Shown here: positions 47,206 through 60,986 of the stretch, one piece after another | Layout: each line of letters starts with the position of its first letter | Numbering within the stretch: the stretch's first letter is position 1 | Assembly (NCBI RefSeq): GCF_020169335.1 | Contig: NZ_JAIEZN010000001.1 | Location: 327,426-391,425 of the forward strand | Length of the DNA stretch: 64,000 bases | Origin: Devosia aquimaris | Lineage (GTDB): Bacteria; Pseudomonadota; Alphaproteobacteria; Rhizobiales; Devosiaceae | Direction: 5' to 3' | The notes under the pieces: generated by a model | What the model was told of the DNA's origin: nothing | The model's database searches: none | The model's input: only the letters and a program-made list of their open reading frames with translations | Position numbers and translations under genes: made by a program

Positions 47206-48402
47206 GTGACCAAGCGTGACCTATTCCACTCCCTGTCCACCCGGATGGCAGTCTCTGGCCTGCGTCAAAACAACGAACGGGCGGTGATGACCGCGGTTGC
47301 CCTCGGCAACGGCCCGTCGGCGGCAGAAGTCGCCCGCACCACTGGCCTGGGGGCACAGACGGTGGCGCGCATCGCCAACGAGTTGGAAAGCCAGCATCTG
47401 CTCTATCGCGGCGAGCCGCGGCGCGGCCAGCGCGGCCAGCCGGCTGTGCCGATCTACATCAATCCTGAAGGTGCCTACAGCATCGGCTGCGAAATTGGCT
47501 GGCGCAGCCTGCACATGTTGATCCGCAACATGACGGGCCAGGTGCTGCTGGAGCACCATGTCGATTACCCCTATCCCGATTCCAAATTCGTCATTGCCGA
47601 GGTGGTCAATCGTACCCGCGCCATGATCGAGGCGGTGCCGGACGGCCAGCGGGATCGCATCATCGGGCTGGGCGTCGCCAGTCCCTCCAATATTGGCCGC
47701 AATGCCGACCTGCTGGGCACCCCGCTGGAGGTCGCCCAGGCATGGCGCGATCTCGACCTGGCTGCCCATCTCCACCGCGAGACGGGTCTGGAGGTCAGCA
47801 TCCTCAACGATGGCAACGCAGCATGCTGGGCAGAACTGGCAGCCCAGCCGGCTCCCCGTCCGGCCAACATGGCCTATTTCCTCATCAGCACCTTTGTGGG
47901 CGCCGGCCTCATCGCCCAGGGCGCGCTGTGGGAAGGGCCGAGCGGCAATTCGGCCAATCTGGGCTCCATGCTCGTCACCGACCGCAATGGACAGCAGGCC
48001 TTCGTGCATCTGATCGCCTCCATCTTCGCCTTCGAGCAGCGGCTGCGGGACGCTGGCCTGGCCGTGCCGGCCGGCAATCCGGCCGAGTGGGACTGGGATG
48101 CGCTCGAGCCAGTCACCACGGACTGGATCAACGACTCTGCCCGCGCCATCGCCAAGACCATCACCAACACCAAGGCGGTGATGGAGTTCAACCTGGCGGT
48201 GGTTGACGGCATCATGCCGCGGGCCATCACGGAGCGCCTTGCTGCCCAGGTGCAGTATCAATGCGACCAGCAGCCCGTGCTGACCTCTGACCGTGCAGTC
48301 GTCCGGCTTGGCCATCGGGGCGCTGTGGCGCCGGCGATGGGGGCGGCCTTGCGCCTGATCTTCCGCCGCTTCTACTCACGCGACCCCGCCGATCTGGTGT
48401 AG
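47206..48402 (+). CDS. ROK-family transcriptional regulator
   Basis: A 398-aa ROK repressor: N-terminal winged helix (residues 20-80, SAAEVARTTGLGAQTVARIANELE) and a sugar-kinase-like domain (85-380, LGVASPSNIG, ILNDGNAACWAE, and FVGAGLIAQG). The canonical zinc-binding cysteines of ROK proteins are not obvious. Start GTG 47206 follows GGAGGAG. No sugar genes adjoin, so the target may be its own promoter plus a distant transporter. Confidence 0.85.
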   Translation: MTKRDLFHSLSTRMAVSGLRQNNERAVMTAVALGNGPSAAEVARTTGLGAQTVARIANELESQHLLYRGEPRRGQRGQPAVPIYINPEGAYSIGCEIGWRSLHMLIRNMTGQVLLEHHVDYPYPDSKFVIAEVVNRTRAMIEAVPDGQRDRIIGLGVASPSNIGRNADLLGTPLEVAQAWRDLDLAAHLHRETGLEVSILNDGNAACWAELAAQPAPRPANMAYFLISTFVGAGLIAQGALWEGPSGNSANLGSMLVTDRNGQQAFVHLIASIFAFEQRLRDAGLAVPAGNPAEWDWDALEPVTTDWINDSARAIAKTITNTKAVMEFNLAVVDGIMPRAITERLAAQVQYQCDQQPVLTSDRAVVRLGHRGAVAPAMGAALRLIFRRFYSRDPADLV

Positions 48403-48523
48403 CGGGGCCGCGGAACGGCGGAATAAGTCGACCGGGTGCATTTGTGATGGTTGGCAACGCTTGGCCCTGCGCTAAGCTTGCCTCTGAACCGCGCCGCCAT
48501 CGTGCCGGATTGAGGATGCCAGA

Positions 48524-49576
48524 TTGCCTGCACCCGCCCAGTTGATCTCCACCGCCATTGCCGTGCCAGACAATATCCTGCTGCAGAGCGACGTCGCCGC
48601 TGCCGCTGGCGAAATCTTCGGGCCGCGCTTCCGCGAGTTCGATCGCATGGCCAGGGTGTTCGACAGCGCCGGCATCCACAAGCGTCACGCCGCCCGGCCA
48701 ATCGACTGGTTCCGCGAGCCGCGCAGCTGGCCCGAGCGAACGGCGGTCTATCTCGATGTGGCCAGCGCGCTCTTCGTTTCGGCGGCGCGACGGGCGCTGG
48801 ATGAAGCCGGGCTGCTGGCGACGGATATCGACACCGTTGTCACCGTTTCCTCTACCGGCATTGCCACGCCCTCGATCGAGGCCCGGGTTTCGGGCGCATT
48901 GGGCTTCCGCCCCGATATCGAACGCGTGCCCGTGTTTGGCCTGGGCTGCGCTGGCGGCGTCTCCGGCTTCAGCATTGGGGCCCGCATGGCCCAGGCCCGC
49001 CCCGGCACCAATGTGCTGGTGGTCGCCGTCGAGCTTTGTACGCTCGCCTTCCGTCTCGATGAAATGACCAAGGCCAATGTGGTCGCCACGGCGCTGTTCG
49101 GTGATGGCGCCGCCGCCTGCATCCTGCGCGCGGGGGAGGGGGGCCTTGCCACTGTCGAGGCCGCCGGCCAGCACACCTGGCCCGATACGCTCGACATCAT
49201 GGGCTGGAGCGTTGACCCCGAGGGCTTTGGCGTGATTTTCGATCGCTCCATTCCACCCTTTGCCGAGGCCGAAATGGGGCCGGCCGTCGACGGCATCCTT
49301 GGGCGCAATGGTCTCACGCGCAGCCAGGTCGACCGCTTCATCTGCCACCCCGGTGGCGCCAAGGTGGTCGAGGCGCTGGAACATGCGCTTGATTTGGGAC
49401 AGGGGGCCCTCGATGTGGAGCGCGACGTGCTGCGCGACTATGGCAATATGTCCGCGCCCACGGTGCTTTTCGTGCTCGATCGCATCCGCCGCAAGGGCCT
49501 GCCGAACCGGTCCGTGCTCGCTGCCATGGGGCCGGGCTTTTCGGTGAGCTGCGTCTCGCTGGTGGCTGCAGAATGA
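48524..49576 (+). CDS. Type III polyketide synthase
   Basis: A 350-aa chalcone-synthase-like enzyme with the catalytic triad in place: Cys142 (FGLGCAGG), His275 (FICHPGGAKVVEALE) and Asn308 (DYGNMSAPTVLFVLD). Bacterial homologues next to an ICMT-type methyltransferase (Bacillus BpsA with BpsB; Streptomyces SrsA) make alkylpyrones or alkylresorcinols from fatty acyl starters and malonyl-CoA. Start TTG 48524 with GAGG 9 bp upstream. It overlaps the methyltransferase gene by 4 bp. Confidence 0.9.
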   Translation: MPAPAQLISTAIAVPDNILLQSDVAAAAGEIFGPRFREFDRMARVFDSAGIHKRHAARPIDWFREPRSWPERTAVYLDVASALFVSAARRALDEAGLLATDIDTVVTVSSTGIATPSIEARVSGALGFRPDIERVPVFGLGCAGGVSGFSIGARMAQARPGTNVLVVAVELCTLAFRLDEMTKANVVATALFGDGAAACILRAGEGGLATVEAAGQHTWPDTLDIMGWSVDPEGFGVIFDRSIPPFAEAEMGPAVDGILGRNGLTRSQVDRFICHPGGAKVVEALEHALDLGQGALDVERDVLRDYGNMSAPTVLFVLDRIRRKGLPNRSVLAAMGPGFSVSCVSLVAAE

Positions 49577-50067
49577 TCTGGTCGATCCTGCTGCTGGCGC
49601 TGGTCACCGCCGAGCGCCTGGGGGAGCTGGCGCTGGCCCGCCACAACACCAGCCGCCTCCTGGCGCAGGGCGCTGTCGAACATGCGCCCGGCCACTATGT
49701 GCTGATCGTCGCGCTGCATACGGCTTGGCTGGTGGGGCTGTGGCCAATGGCCTGGAACCGTTCCATCGACACGGCCTGGCTGCTGGTTTTCGTGGTCTTG
49801 CAGGGCCTGCGCGTCTGGGTGCTGGCGACGCTGGGGCCGCGCTGGACCACCCGCATCATCGTGTTGCCCGGCGCGCCGCTGGTCAAAAAAGGTCCCTATC
49901 GCTTCCTCAGTCACCCCAACTACGTTGTGGTGATCGGCGAGATCGCCGTGCTGCCGCTGGTCTTTGGCCTGAGCTGGTTCGCGCTGATTTTTTCGGCGCT
50001 CAATGGCGCCGTGCTGTGGATCCGCATCCGCGCCGAGAACGCTGCCCTGCGCGGTCAGCCGATCTGA
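49573..50067 (+). CDS. ICMT-like membrane methyltransferase (BpsB/YpbQ type)
   Basis: A 164-aa protein with about four membrane helices and the C-terminal ICMT signature KKGPYRFLSHPNYVVVIGEI with a conserved C-terminal Glu (RIRAENAAL). Homologues beside type III polyketide synthases O-methylate the alkylpyrone product. Its ATG overlaps the synthase stop by 4 bp. It overlaps the convergent pccR end by 13 bp. Confidence 0.87.
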   Translation: MIWSILLLALVTAERLGELALARHNTSRLLAQGAVEHAPGHYVLIVALHTAWLVGLWPMAWNRSIDTAWLLVFVVLQGLRVWVLATLGPRWTTRIIVLPGAPLVKKGPYRFLSHPNYVVVIGEIAVLPLVFGLSWFALIFSALNGAVLWIRIRAENAALRGQPI

Positions 50068-51467
50068 TAGGGCACGATGCTGCGGCGGTCGGCGTCGATG
50101 GAGATGCCGGCGCCCAGCGGCGGCACTGAGCGCTGCGGGCAATTGCGCCGTTCGCAGATGCGGCAGGAGATGCCGATAGGGTCGAAGCGGTCGCGGGTGA
50201 CATCAACATCGCTGCCATAGACCAGCCGATTGGCATGGCTGATTTCGCAGCCCAGCGCGTAAGCATAGCGCCGCGTGATGCCATGATAACCGCCGCTGCG
50301 CTTTTCGCTCGACCACGCGAGGCAGAGATAGCGATTGCCATCGGGCGTTTCGGCCAATTGCCTTGTGATCTGGCCATGCGCCTCAAAGGCGCGATGCACA
50401 TTCCACAGCGGGCAGGCGCCGCCGAACCGGGCGAACTGCAGCGCCGTGGCTGAATGGCGCTTGGTGATGGTCCCAGCCGCATCCACCCGCGCGAAAAAGA
50501 ACGGCACGCCCCGCTCGCGCGGCCGCTGCATTGTGGAGAGGCGATGCGCCACCTGTTCGAGACTGGCTCCGAAGAGCTGCCCCAACTCCTCGATGTCATA
50601 GCGATGCGCTTCGGCCGCCTTGAGATAGGCGCCATAGGGCATCTGCAGCGCGCCGGCGAAGTAATTGGCCAGACCCATGCGGGCAATGGCGCGGGCATCG
50701 GCGGTCTTGAAATTGGCGGCGTCGAGCAATTGGTCGAGCAGCGTCGTTTGCTCCATGCCGGCCAGATGCGCCGCGATCTGGAAGAACTGTGAACTCGGCT
50801 CGAGCCGCGTGTTGATCGACAGCGTCCGCCCGGCGCGGTCGAATTCCTTGATCACCTCGGGCCGGTTGGGCGCGGTCAGCACCACGCGCAAGTCATGGGC
50901 TTCCTGGCAATAGGCGATCAACCTGTTGAGCCGGTCCGGGCCGAACTCGCCCAGTTCGGTCGCCAGCGCCTCGGCGGCGCGGTCCAGCGGGTCGATGTAA
51001 TTGTCGGCATAATGGAAGAAGTCGCGCACCTCTTCATAGGCCGTCTGCATCCCCGATTGCGGGTCGCGGGTCAGCGCGGCGTCCACGCTGTTGAGGCGCT
51101 CATTGCTCTTGCGATAGGCCTCGTAAAGCGTCAGCAGCGCCCGCGCCATGTCGGGCGCATTGGCGGTGACGGTCTTGAGTTCCTGCAGATTCGGAACCGC
51201 CTCGCCAAACAGCGGATCGGCCATGGCCTCGCGCAGGTCGGCCAGGAGGCGATCGGACCCATCGGTCATCAGGCTGGAGAGATCGAGATTGAACCCGTCC
51301 GCCAATGCCAGCATGACCGAAGCGGTCAGCGGCCGCTGGTTGGATTCGATCTGGTTGACATAGGAGGCGGAGATATCGAGCCGTGCCGCCAGCTCGGCCT
51401 GCGTCAGCCGATGCTGGTTGCGCAGCGCCCGCAGCCGCGCCCCGGCGAAGATCTTGCGTGTCGCCAT
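50055..51467 (-). CDS. pccR: Short-chain fatty acyl regulator (PccR/ScfR type)
   Basis: About 470 aa: an XRE helix-turn-helix at residues 10-65 (TQAELAARLDISASYVNQIE), a central helical domain related to the ImmA/IrrE-type region (about 150-340), and a C-terminal domain with CRICERRNCPQR, the cysteine cluster of ScfR/PccR/RamB. PccR of Rhodobacter sphaeroides controls propionyl-CoA carboxylase. It is divergent from pccB with direct repeats between. Start ATG 51467 or GTG 51473; no clear ribosome site. Confidence 0.87.
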   Translation of the reverse strand: MATRKIFAGARLRALRNQHRLTQAELAARLDISASYVNQIESNQRPLTASVMLALADGFNLDLSSLMTDGSDRLLADLREAMADPLFGEAVPNLQELKTVTANAPDMARALLTLYEAYRKSNERLNSVDAALTRDPQSGMQTAYEEVRDFFHYADNYIDPLDRAAEALATELGEFGPDRLNRLIAYCQEAHDLRVVLTAPNRPEVIKEFDRAGRTLSINTRLEPSSQFFQIAAHLAGMEQTTLLDQLLDAANFKTADARAIARMGLANYFAGALQMPYGAYLKAAEAHRYDIEELGQLFGASLEQVAHRLSTMQRPRERGVPFFFARVDAAGTITKRHSATALQFARFGGACPLWNVHRAFEAHGQITRQLAETPDGNRYLCLAWSSEKRSGGYHGITRRYAYALGCEISHANRLVYGSDVDVTRDRFDPIGISCRICERRNCPQRSVPPLGAGISIDADRRSIVPYQIG

Positions 51468-51471
51468 CTTC

Positions 51472-51494
51472 ACAAATCCACAAAATTACAAAAT
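51472..51494. promoter_or_regulatory. ACAAA direct repeats in the pccR-pccB gap
   Basis: ACAAAT at 51472, ACAAAAT at 51480 and ACAAAAT at 51488 are spaced 8 bp apart, immediately upstream of pccR. They could be regulator sites; the known PccR motif (TTTGCAAA type) is not exactly present. Confidence 0.35.
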
Positions 51495-51585
51495 CTGCTC
51501 TGTGTGATTGTAACACCTGCGCCATTTGCTGTCTTGGGGGATCTCGTTTGGCGCGCTAGTCTGCCGGCACAAGTGGAGGGCACCC

Positions 51586-53118
51586 ATGCAGAAGATCATC
51601 GCCGAACTCGAAGACAAGCGCGCCCAGGCGCGGCTCGGCGGCGGGCAGCGGCGCATTGATACCCAGCATTCCAAGGGCAAGCTCACCGCCCGCGAACGGC
51701 TCGACGTGCTGCTCGATCCCGGCAGCTTTGAAGAATACGACATGTTTGTCACCCATCGGGCGACCGACTTCGGCATGGCCGAGACCATCATTCCCGGCGA
51801 TGGCGTGGTCACCGGCTGGGGCACCATCGAGGGGCGCCTGGTCTATGTGTTCAGCCAGGACTTTACTGTCTTCGGCGGCTCGCTGAGCGAAACCCATGCC
51901 AAAAAGATCTGCAAGATCATGGATCTGGCCATGCAGAATGGCGCGCCGGTGATTGGCCTCAACGACAGCGGCGGCGCCCGCATCCAGGAGGGCGTGGCCA
52001 GCCTGGGCGGCTATGCCGATGTCTTTTGGCGCAATACCCAGGCCTCGGGCGCCATTCCGCAGATTTCGGTGATCATGGGCCCCTGCGCCGGCGGCGCGGT
52101 CTATTCCCCGGCCATGACCGACTTCATCTACATGGTCAAAGACACCAGCTACATGTTCGTGACCGGCCCCGACGTGGTCAAGACCGTGACCAATGAGAGC
52201 GTGACCCAGGAAGAGCTGGGCGGCGCGACGACGCACACCAAGATTTCCTCGGTGGCCGACGCAGCCTTCGAGAACGACATCGAAACCCTGCTCGAAGTGC
52301 GCCGCCTCTATAGCTTCTTGCCGCTCGCCGCCGGCCAGAAGCCGCCGCACCGCCCCACCCATGACACCGGCTATCGCGACGAGCCGAGTCTGGACACCAT
52401 CATCCCCGACAGTGCCAACAAGCCCTATGACATGCGCGAGGTGATTGAAAAGATCGCCGACGAGGGCGACTTCCTAGAGCTGCAGAAGGATCATGCCGGC
52501 AATATCCTTGTCGGCTTCATCCGCATGGGTGGCGATACCGTGGGCGTCGTGGCCAACCAGCCGCTGGTGCTGGCCGGGTGCCTCGACATCAACGCGTCCA
52601 AGAAGGCCGCGCGCTTCATCCGCTTCTGCGACAGCTTCGAAATCCCCATTCTGACACTGGTCGACGTCCCCGGCTTCCTGCCCGGCGTGGCGCAGGAATA
52701 TGGCGGCATCATCAAGCATGGCGCGAAGCTCTTGTTCGCCTATGCCGAAGCCAGCGTGCCGCTGGTCACCGTCATCACGCGCAAAGCCTATGGCGGCGCC
52801 TATGACGTGATGGCGAGTAAACACATCAAGGCCGACGTCAACTATGCCTGGCCCTCGGCCGAAATCGCCGTGATGGGCGCCAAGGGCGCCACGGAAATCC
52901 TCTATCGCTCCGAACTGGGCGACAAGGACAAGATCGCCCAGCGCACCGCCGACTACGAAGCGCGCTTCGCCAACCCCTTTGTGGCCGCCGAACGCGGCTT
53001 CATCGACGACGTCATCATGCCCCACGGCACCCGCCGCCGCGTCATCCGCGCCTTCTCGACCCTGCGCAACAAGAGCGTCCAGGGGCCCAAGAAGAAGCAC
53101 GATAATATTCCGTTGTGA
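51586..53118 (+). CDS. pccB: Propionyl-CoA carboxylase beta subunit
   Basis: A 510-aa carboxyltransferase subunit: [20 protein letters not shown], the acyl-CoA site ([20 protein letters not shown] and [16 protein letters not shown]) and the C-terminal carboxybiotin half ([34 protein letters not shown]). It transfers CO2 from carboxybiotin to propionyl-CoA, giving (S)-methylmalonyl-CoA. ATG 51586 follows GGAGGG. It is 11 bp from pccA and divergent from pccR. Confidence 0.95.
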   Translation: MQKIIAELEDKRAQARLGGGQRRIDTQHSKGKLTARERLDVLLDPGSFEEYDMFVTHRATDFGMAETIIPGDGVVTGWGTIEGRLVYVFSQDFTVFGGSLSETHAKKICKIMDLAMQNGAPVIGLNDSGGARIQEGVASLGGYADVFWRNTQASGAIPQISVIMGPCAGGAVYSPAMTDFIYMVKDTSYMFVTGPDVVKTVTNESVTQEELGGATTHTKISSVADAAFENDIETLLEVRRLYSFLPLAAGQKPPHRPTHDTGYRDEPSLDTIIPDSANKPYDMREVIEKIADEGDFLELQKDHAGNILVGFIRMGGDTVGVVANQPLVLAGCLDINASKKAARFIRFCDSFEIPILTLVDVPGFLPGVAQEYGGIIKHGAKLLFAYAEASVPLVTVITRKAYGGAYDVMASKHIKADVNYAWPSAEIAVMGAKGATEILYRSELGDKDKIAQRTADYEARFANPFVAAERGFIDDVIMPHGTRRRVIRAFSTLRNKSVQGPKKKHDNIPL

Positions 53119-53129
53119 GGAGCTGAGCC

Positions 53130-55109
<1,980 letters not shown>

Positions 55110-55147
55110 TGAGTGGTACTGTTGCTACAGTATTGGCTCTTTCGCAT

Positions 55148-55243
55148 CCCTCCCCCTTGAGGGGAGGGAATGAGGGAGGGGGTCCATCAGTGAACAACTG
55201 TACCACCCCCCACCCCAACCCTCCCCCTCAAGGGTGGAGGGGG
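55148..55243. repeat. REP-like inverted repeat, pccA-mutB gap
   Basis: CCCTCCCCCTTGAGGGGAGG at 55148-55167 and, inverted, CCCTCCCCCTCAAGGGTGGA from 55219 to 55243 form two stable hairpins 50 bp apart. Such C/G-rich palindromes recur in alphaproteobacterial intergenic DNA. It sits inside the operon and may stabilise mRNA; no transposase is present. Confidence 0.6.
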
Positions 55244-55277
55244 ATACTGGCCGACCGGCCCGTTCACGGAGGCAGCA

Positions 55278-57392
55278 TTGTCTGATAACCGCGAGAAATG
55301 GGCCAAGCTTGCCCAGAAGGAACTGCGCGATACGCCAGTGGAGTCGTTGACCCGCGACTATGGCGGCATTCCGGTGCAGCCGGTCTATTTTGGCGCGGGC
55401 GGCGAAGTGCCCGGCGCCGAGCCGTTTACCCGCGGCGTGCGGGCGACCATGTATGCCAACCGGCCCTGGACCATCCGCCAATATGCCGGCTTCTCGACGG
55501 CGCGGGAGTCCAATGCCTTTTATCGCCAGGCGCTGGAAAAGGGCCAGAAGGGCCTCTCGGTCGCCTTCGACCTGGCCACCCATCGCGGCTATGACAGCGA
55601 CCACCCGCGCGTGGTCGGTGATGTCGGCAAGGCCGGCGTGGCCATCGACTCTGTCGAGGACATGAAAATCCTGTTCGACGGCATTCCGCTCGATCAGATG
55701 AGCGTCTCCATGACCATGAATGGCGCGGTTATCCCCGTGCTGGCCATGTTCATCGTCGCGGCTGAAGAGCAGGGCGTGCCGCAGGCCAAGCTCGACGGGA
55801 CCATCCAGAACGACATCCTCAAGGAGTTCATGGTCCGCAACACCTATATCTACCCGCCCGAGCCCAGCATGCGCATCGTCGGCGACATCATCGCCCATAC
55901 CGCCCAGCACATGCCCAAGTTCAACTCGATCTCGATTTCGGGCTATCACATGCACGAAGCCGGGGCGACGGCAGTGCAGGAGCTGGCCTATACCCTGGCC
56001 GACGGCATGGAATATGTCCGCGCCGCCCAGGCCCGCGGCCTCGATATCGATGCTTTCGCCGGCCGGCTGAGCTTCTTTTTCGGCATCGGCATGAACTTCT
56101 TCCTCGAAGTCGCCAAGCTGCGGGCTGCCCGCCAGCTCTGGAGCGAGATCATGACCGGGCTGGGCGCCAAGGATGCGCGCTCCAAGATGCTGCGCACCCA
56201 CTGCCAGACTTCCGGAGTGTCGCTCACCGAGCAGGACCCGCACAACAATATCGTGCGCACCACCATCGAGGCCCTGGCCGCCACGCTGGGCGGTACGCAG
56301 AGCCTCCACACCAACAGCTTCGACGAAGCCATTGCCCTGCCGACGGAGTTCTCCAGCCGCATCGCCCGCAATACCCAACTGATCCTGCAGCACGAAAGCC
56401 GCATCACCGATGTGGTCGATCCGCTGGGCGGCTCCTACTATGTCGAGGCGCTGACGGCTGAGCTGGTCAAGGGCGCCAAGGCGCTGATCGGCGAGGCCGA
56501 GGCTCTTGGCGGCATGACGCAGGCGGTGCAATCCGGCCAGCCCAAGCTCGAGATCGAAAAGGCTGCCGCCTTGCGCCAGGCCCGCGTCGACCGCGGCGAG
56601 GATGTCATTGTCGGCGTCAACCGCTACCGGCTCGATGTCGAGGACGCCATCGACGTTCGCGATATCGACAATGCCAAGGTGCGGCTCGAACAGATGGCGC
56701 TGCTGAGCAAAGTCCGCGCCAGCCGCGACGAGGCGCGCTGCCAGTCCATGCTGGCGGCCCTGCGCGAATTCGCGGCCAAGGACGAGGGCAATCTGCTCGA
56801 AGCGGCCATTGAGGCTGCCCGTGCCCGCGCCACCTTGGGCGAGATCAGCCAGGCCATGGAGGATGTGTTCGGCCGCCACCATGCCGTCACCCGCGTCATC
56901 TCCGGCGTCTATGCCGAGGGCTATGGCGACGACGCCGAGTTCAAATCCATCTCTGGCCGCATCGCTGCCTTCAAGGCTGCACGGGGCCGCGCCCCGTCGA
57001 TCTTCATCGCCAAGATGGGCCAGGATGGCCATGATCGCGGCGCCAAGGTCATCGCCTCGGCCTTCGCCGATCTCGGCTTCACCGTCCATATGGGCGATCT
57101 CTTCGAGACAGCGCCGGAAGTCGCCGCCCATGTCGATGACCTCAAGGTCGATGCCGTCGGCGTCTCCTCGCTGGCCGCCGGCCACAAGACGCTGGTGCCC
57201 GAGCTGATCGCTGCATTGGCGGACCGCGAACTCAAAGACGTCACCGTCATTGTCGGCGGCGTCATCCCCGAGCAGGACTATGATTTCCTGCTCGATTGCG
57301 GCGTCGCGGCCATCTTCGGCCCCGGCACCAATGTGCTCAGTGCGGCGTTCTCCGTGCTCAGCCAGATCGAAGGAAGGTTGAGCAATCGATGA
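55278..57392 (+). CDS. mutB: Methylmalonyl-CoA mutase
   Basis: A 704-aa single-chain mutase: N-terminal TIM barrel ([40 protein letters not shown]) and C-terminal B12 domain with DGHDRG (Asp583, His585, Gly588), the adenosylcobalamin-binding DxHxxG. It converts (R)-methylmalonyl-CoA to succinyl-CoA. It starts at TTG 55278 after GGAGG. It overlaps mce by 4 bp. Confidence 0.95.
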   Translation: MSDNREKWAKLAQKELRDTPVESLTRDYGGIPVQPVYFGAGGEVPGAEPFTRGVRATMYANRPWTIRQYAGFSTARESNAFYRQALEKGQKGLSVAFDLATHRGYDSDHPRVVGDVGKAGVAIDSVEDMKILFDGIPLDQMSVSMTMNGAVIPVLAMFIVAAEEQGVPQAKLDGTIQNDILKEFMVRNTYIYPPEPSMRIVGDIIAHTAQHMPKFNSISISGYHMHEAGATAVQELAYTLADGMEYVRAAQARGLDIDAFAGRLSFFFGIGMNFFLEVAKLRAARQLWSEIMTGLGAKDARSKMLRTHCQTSGVSLTEQDPHNNIVRTTIEALAATLGGTQSLHTNSFDEAIALPTEFSSRIARNTQLILQHESRITDVVDPLGGSYYVEALTAELVKGAKALIGEAEALGGMTQAVQSGQPKLEIEKAAALRQARVDRGEDVIVGVNRYRLDVEDAIDVRDIDNAKVRLEQMALLSKVRASRDEARCQSMLAALREFAAKDEGNLLEAAIEAARARATLGEISQAMEDVFGRHHAVTRVISGVYAEGYGDDAEFKSISGRIAAFKAARGRAPSIFIAKMGQDGHDRGAKVIASAFADLGFTVHMGDLFETAPEVAAHVDDLKVDAVGVSSLAAGHKTLVPELIAALADRELKDVTVIVGGVIPEQDYDFLLDCGVAAIFGPGTNVLSAAFSVLSQIEGRLSNR

Positions 57393-57799
57393 TCGGCCGC
57401 CTCAACCACATCGCCATCGCCGTGCCGGACGTCGCAGCCGCATCGGCCAAGTATCGCGATCTGCTGGGCGCCCATGTCGGTCAGCCCCAGGCGCTGCCTG
57501 AGCATGGCGTGACGGTGGTCTTCATCGATACCGGCAACACCAAGGTCGAGCTGATCGAGCCGCTGGGCGAGAATTCGCCTATTGCGGCCTTCCTCGCCAA
57601 GTCGCCGGCGGGTGGCATGCACCATGTCTGCTTCGAGGTGCCCGACATCGCGGCGGCTGCCGCGACGCTCACCGCCGGCGGTGCCAGGGTGCTCGGTGAC
57701 GGCAAGCCCAAGACCGGCGCCCATGGCAATCCGGTCCTGTTCCTGCACCCCAAGGATTTCGACGGCACGCTGATCGAGCTGGAAGAGGTGCGGGGTTAG
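57389..57799 (+). CDS. mce: Methylmalonyl-CoA epimerase
   Basis: A 136-aa vicinal-oxygen-chelate protein: [50 protein letters not shown] and GTLIELEEV supply the metal-binding His, His and Glu. It interconverts (S)- and (R)-methylmalonyl-CoA, completing the pathway PccAB, Mce, MutB. ATG 57389 overlaps the mutB stop by 4 bp. Confidence 0.95.
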   Translation: MIGRLNHIAIAVPDVAAASAKYRDLLGAHVGQPQALPEHGVTVVFIDTGNTKVELIEPLGENSPIAAFLAKSPAGGMHHVCFEVPDIAAAAATLTAGGARVLGDGKPKTGAHGNPVLFLHPKDFDGTLIELEEVRG

Positions 57800-57821
57800 G
57801 GAGCCACGCAGGCCTTTGCCA

Positions 57822-57908
57822 CCGTCATTGCCCGGCTTGTCCGGGCAATCCAGCACTGACATCTGGGCCCGGCCCGATGGATCACCCGGACGAGCCGGGT
57901 GATGACGG
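57822..57908. repeat. Paired palindromic repeat after mce
   Basis: Two 31-bp units in inverted orientation (57822-57852 and 57878-57908). Each is a hairpin around CCCGGCTTGTCCGGG or CCCGGACGAGCCGGG, and differences between the units are compensated inside each stem (TTG..CAA versus TCA..TGA). This is a typical alphaproteobacterial REP-like element and may also end the pcc-mut transcript. Confidence 0.65.
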
Positions 57909-57997
57909 GGATCGAGTTTGCGGTAAGGGTGTGTGCCAACCGCATACGCCGGGCCGTTCAGGCCAGCCCGGCGCGGGTGCATAAAGCCAACATGCCT

Positions 57998-58909
57998 CTA
58001 CTGTGCGGCCACAGCCTGCGGCTGGTCCAGGCCAGCCAGCTGGCGAGCGCGGCGCAGGCTTTCGGGCTGTTCGCTGCGGTGGCGGCGGCCGATTTCCATC
58101 ATCATCACGGTGCCGGGCAGCACGTTAAGATCGGCAAAGATGCCGTCCCAGTCGATATCGCCCCAGCCGAGCGGCATATGCAGGTCGCCAATGCCCATGG
58201 CCGTGTTTTCTTGCGGGAAGAACGGCTTGTAGAAGCCCTGCGGACGGCCGAAGCTGTCATGCACGTGCAGATGCCCGGTCACAGGCGCCATGGCGGCGAT
58301 TTCGGCGCGGAAATCGAGGCCCTTGTAGGTGCTCTCGATATAGGCGTGGCTGAAGTCGATCAGCGCCACGACATTGGGGTGGTTCACCGCCCTGACGGTC
58401 TCGGCCACCTGGGTCGGCGTCTGGCGATACTGGCCCAGCTCGGTGGTAAAGATGTTTTCCAGCGCAATGCGCACGCCATAGGGGCGGGCAAACTCGGCCA
58501 GCTCGGTCAGCGCTTCGCGTTCACGCTGGTCGGCATTGGCGCGTTCGACGATTTGGTCGGCGCGCAGGGCGCCACTGTGCTGGACAAGGATGCGCGCATC
58601 GATGCGGTCGCAGACCTCCACCAGCGCCTTGGCGGCGGCCAGCTGGAACGGCAGGGTCTCGGGGTCCATGAAGTTGGAGGAGACCAGGCCATGCACGGTG
58701 TAGCGGAAATCGAACTGGCTGGTGATGGCCACCAGGCGCTCCAGCCGCTCGGGCAGGATGCGTCCGCCGGTGATTAGGTCGATGCTGGTCAGGCCCAGCT
58801 CTACCGTGTCCACGCCGATATCGGCCAGGCGGCGCAGATCGGCTTCCAGGCTGAACAGCTCGCCGTCGTCAGAGCCGGCATTGAAGCCGGTCGCAATTAT
58901 ATTGCTCAT
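57998..58909 (-). CDS. Sugar-phosphate isomerase/epimerase-type TIM barrel
   Basis: A 303-aa xylose-isomerase-like barrel: GVDTVELGLTSIDL, FRYTVHGLVSSNFMD, ILVQHSG, VRIALENIFT, HPNVVALIDFSHAYIES and GHLHVHDSFG, with metal-binding Glu, Asp and His in the expected strands. Start ATG 58909. It lies 25 bp after ugpC on the same strand and probably processes a compound brought in by the ugp-type transporter. Confidence 0.82.
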   Translation of the reverse strand: MSNIIATGFNAGSDDGELFSLEADLRRLADIGVDTVELGLTSIDLITGGRILPERLERLVAITSQFDFRYTVHGLVSSNFMDPETLPFQLAAAKALVEVCDRIDARILVQHSGALRADQIVERANADQREREALTELAEFARPYGVRIALENIFTTELGQYRQTPTQVAETVRAVNHPNVVALIDFSHAYIESTYKGLDFRAEIAAMAPVTGHLHVHDSFGRPQGFYKPFFPQENTAMGIGDLHMPLGWGDIDWDGIFADLNVLPGTVMMMEIGRRHRSEQPESLRRARQLAGLDQPQAVAAQ

Positions 58910-58934
58910 CAAAAAGTCTCCCAGGGGGTGAGGG

Positions 58935-60050
<1,116 letters not shown>

Positions 60051-60058
60051 GGTGGGTC

Positions 60059-60976
60059 TCACTTGTCTTTGGAAATAAGGCCGCGCACGAACCAGCGCTG
60101 CATAAGGGCAACCACCAGCAACGGCGGCAGCATGATGATGAGGGCGCCTGCCATGGTGACATTCCAGTCAGGCAGGCCAGTGGGGTCGGGGATCAGCGCC
60201 TTGAGCTGCATCACCACGGTGCCATAGGTGGCCCGGTCGGTGGTGATCAGCAGCGGCCAGAGGTACTGGTTCCAGCTCGACACGAACATGATGGTGGCCA
60301 GAGCCAGCATATTGGTGCGGCTGAGCGGGATCAGCACTTCCCAGAAGAAGCGCAGCGGACCCGAACCATCCATCTTGGAGGCCTCCACCAGTTCGTCAGG
60401 GATGGTCATGAAGAACTGGCGATAGAGAAAGGTGCCCGTGGCTGTCGCCACCAGCGGCAGGATCATGCCCGGGTAGGAGTTGAGCAGGTTCCATTCGAGC
60501 GACACCTGCACGCCCGACAGCGTCTGCAGCAGCCAGGAGATGCCCGTGACATCAAGGATCGCCTGCACCGGCTGCAGCGCATTGGCGGCAATGGCATAGG
60601 TGGGTACGATGCGCACTTCGAGCGGCAGCATCAGCGTCATGAAGATCAGCCAGAAGCAGACCATGCGGGCGCGGAAGTTGAAGAACACGATGGCAAAGGC
60701 CGACAGCGATGCCAGCACGATCTTGCCGATGGTCACGCCCGAAGCCACCAGGAAGCTGTTGAGCATCTTGGGGCCGAGGTCGGCGCGGTCCCAAGCGGCC
60801 TGCAGGTTCTCCAGCAGATGCGAGGAGGGCCACAGGTTGATCGGCACCTGGGTGACTTCCTGGATGGATTGGCTGCCGGCCACGAAGGTGATCCAGAACG
60901 GCAGCAGCACCAGCATCAGGCCCAGGATCATCACGCCATAGCTGATGGCGTCAAAAATAGGGGAGCGTTCGATCAT
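60059..60976 (-). CDS. ugpE: ABC transporter permease, UgpE type
   Basis: A 305-aa permease with six membrane segments and the EAA loop ([26 protein letters not shown]). Start ATG 60976; the frame extends to 61012 without support. Its position between ugpA and ugpC is the standard order. Confidence 0.88.
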   Translation of the reverse strand: MIERSPIFDAISYGVMILGLMLVLLPFWITFVAGSQSIQEVTQVPINLWPSSHLLENLQAAWDRADLGPKMLNSFLVASGVTIGKIVLASLSAFAIVFFNFRARMVCFWLIFMTLMLPLEVRIVPTYAIAANALQPVQAILDVTGISWLLQTLSGVQVSLEWNLLNSYPGMILPLVATATGTFLYRQFFMTIPDELVEASKMDGSGPLRFFWEVLIPLSRTNMLALATIMFVSSWNQYLWPLLITTDRATYGTVVMQLKALIPDPTGLPDWNVTMAGALIIMLPPLLVVALMQRWFVRGLISKDK

Positions 60977-60986
60977 GATCGGCCTC

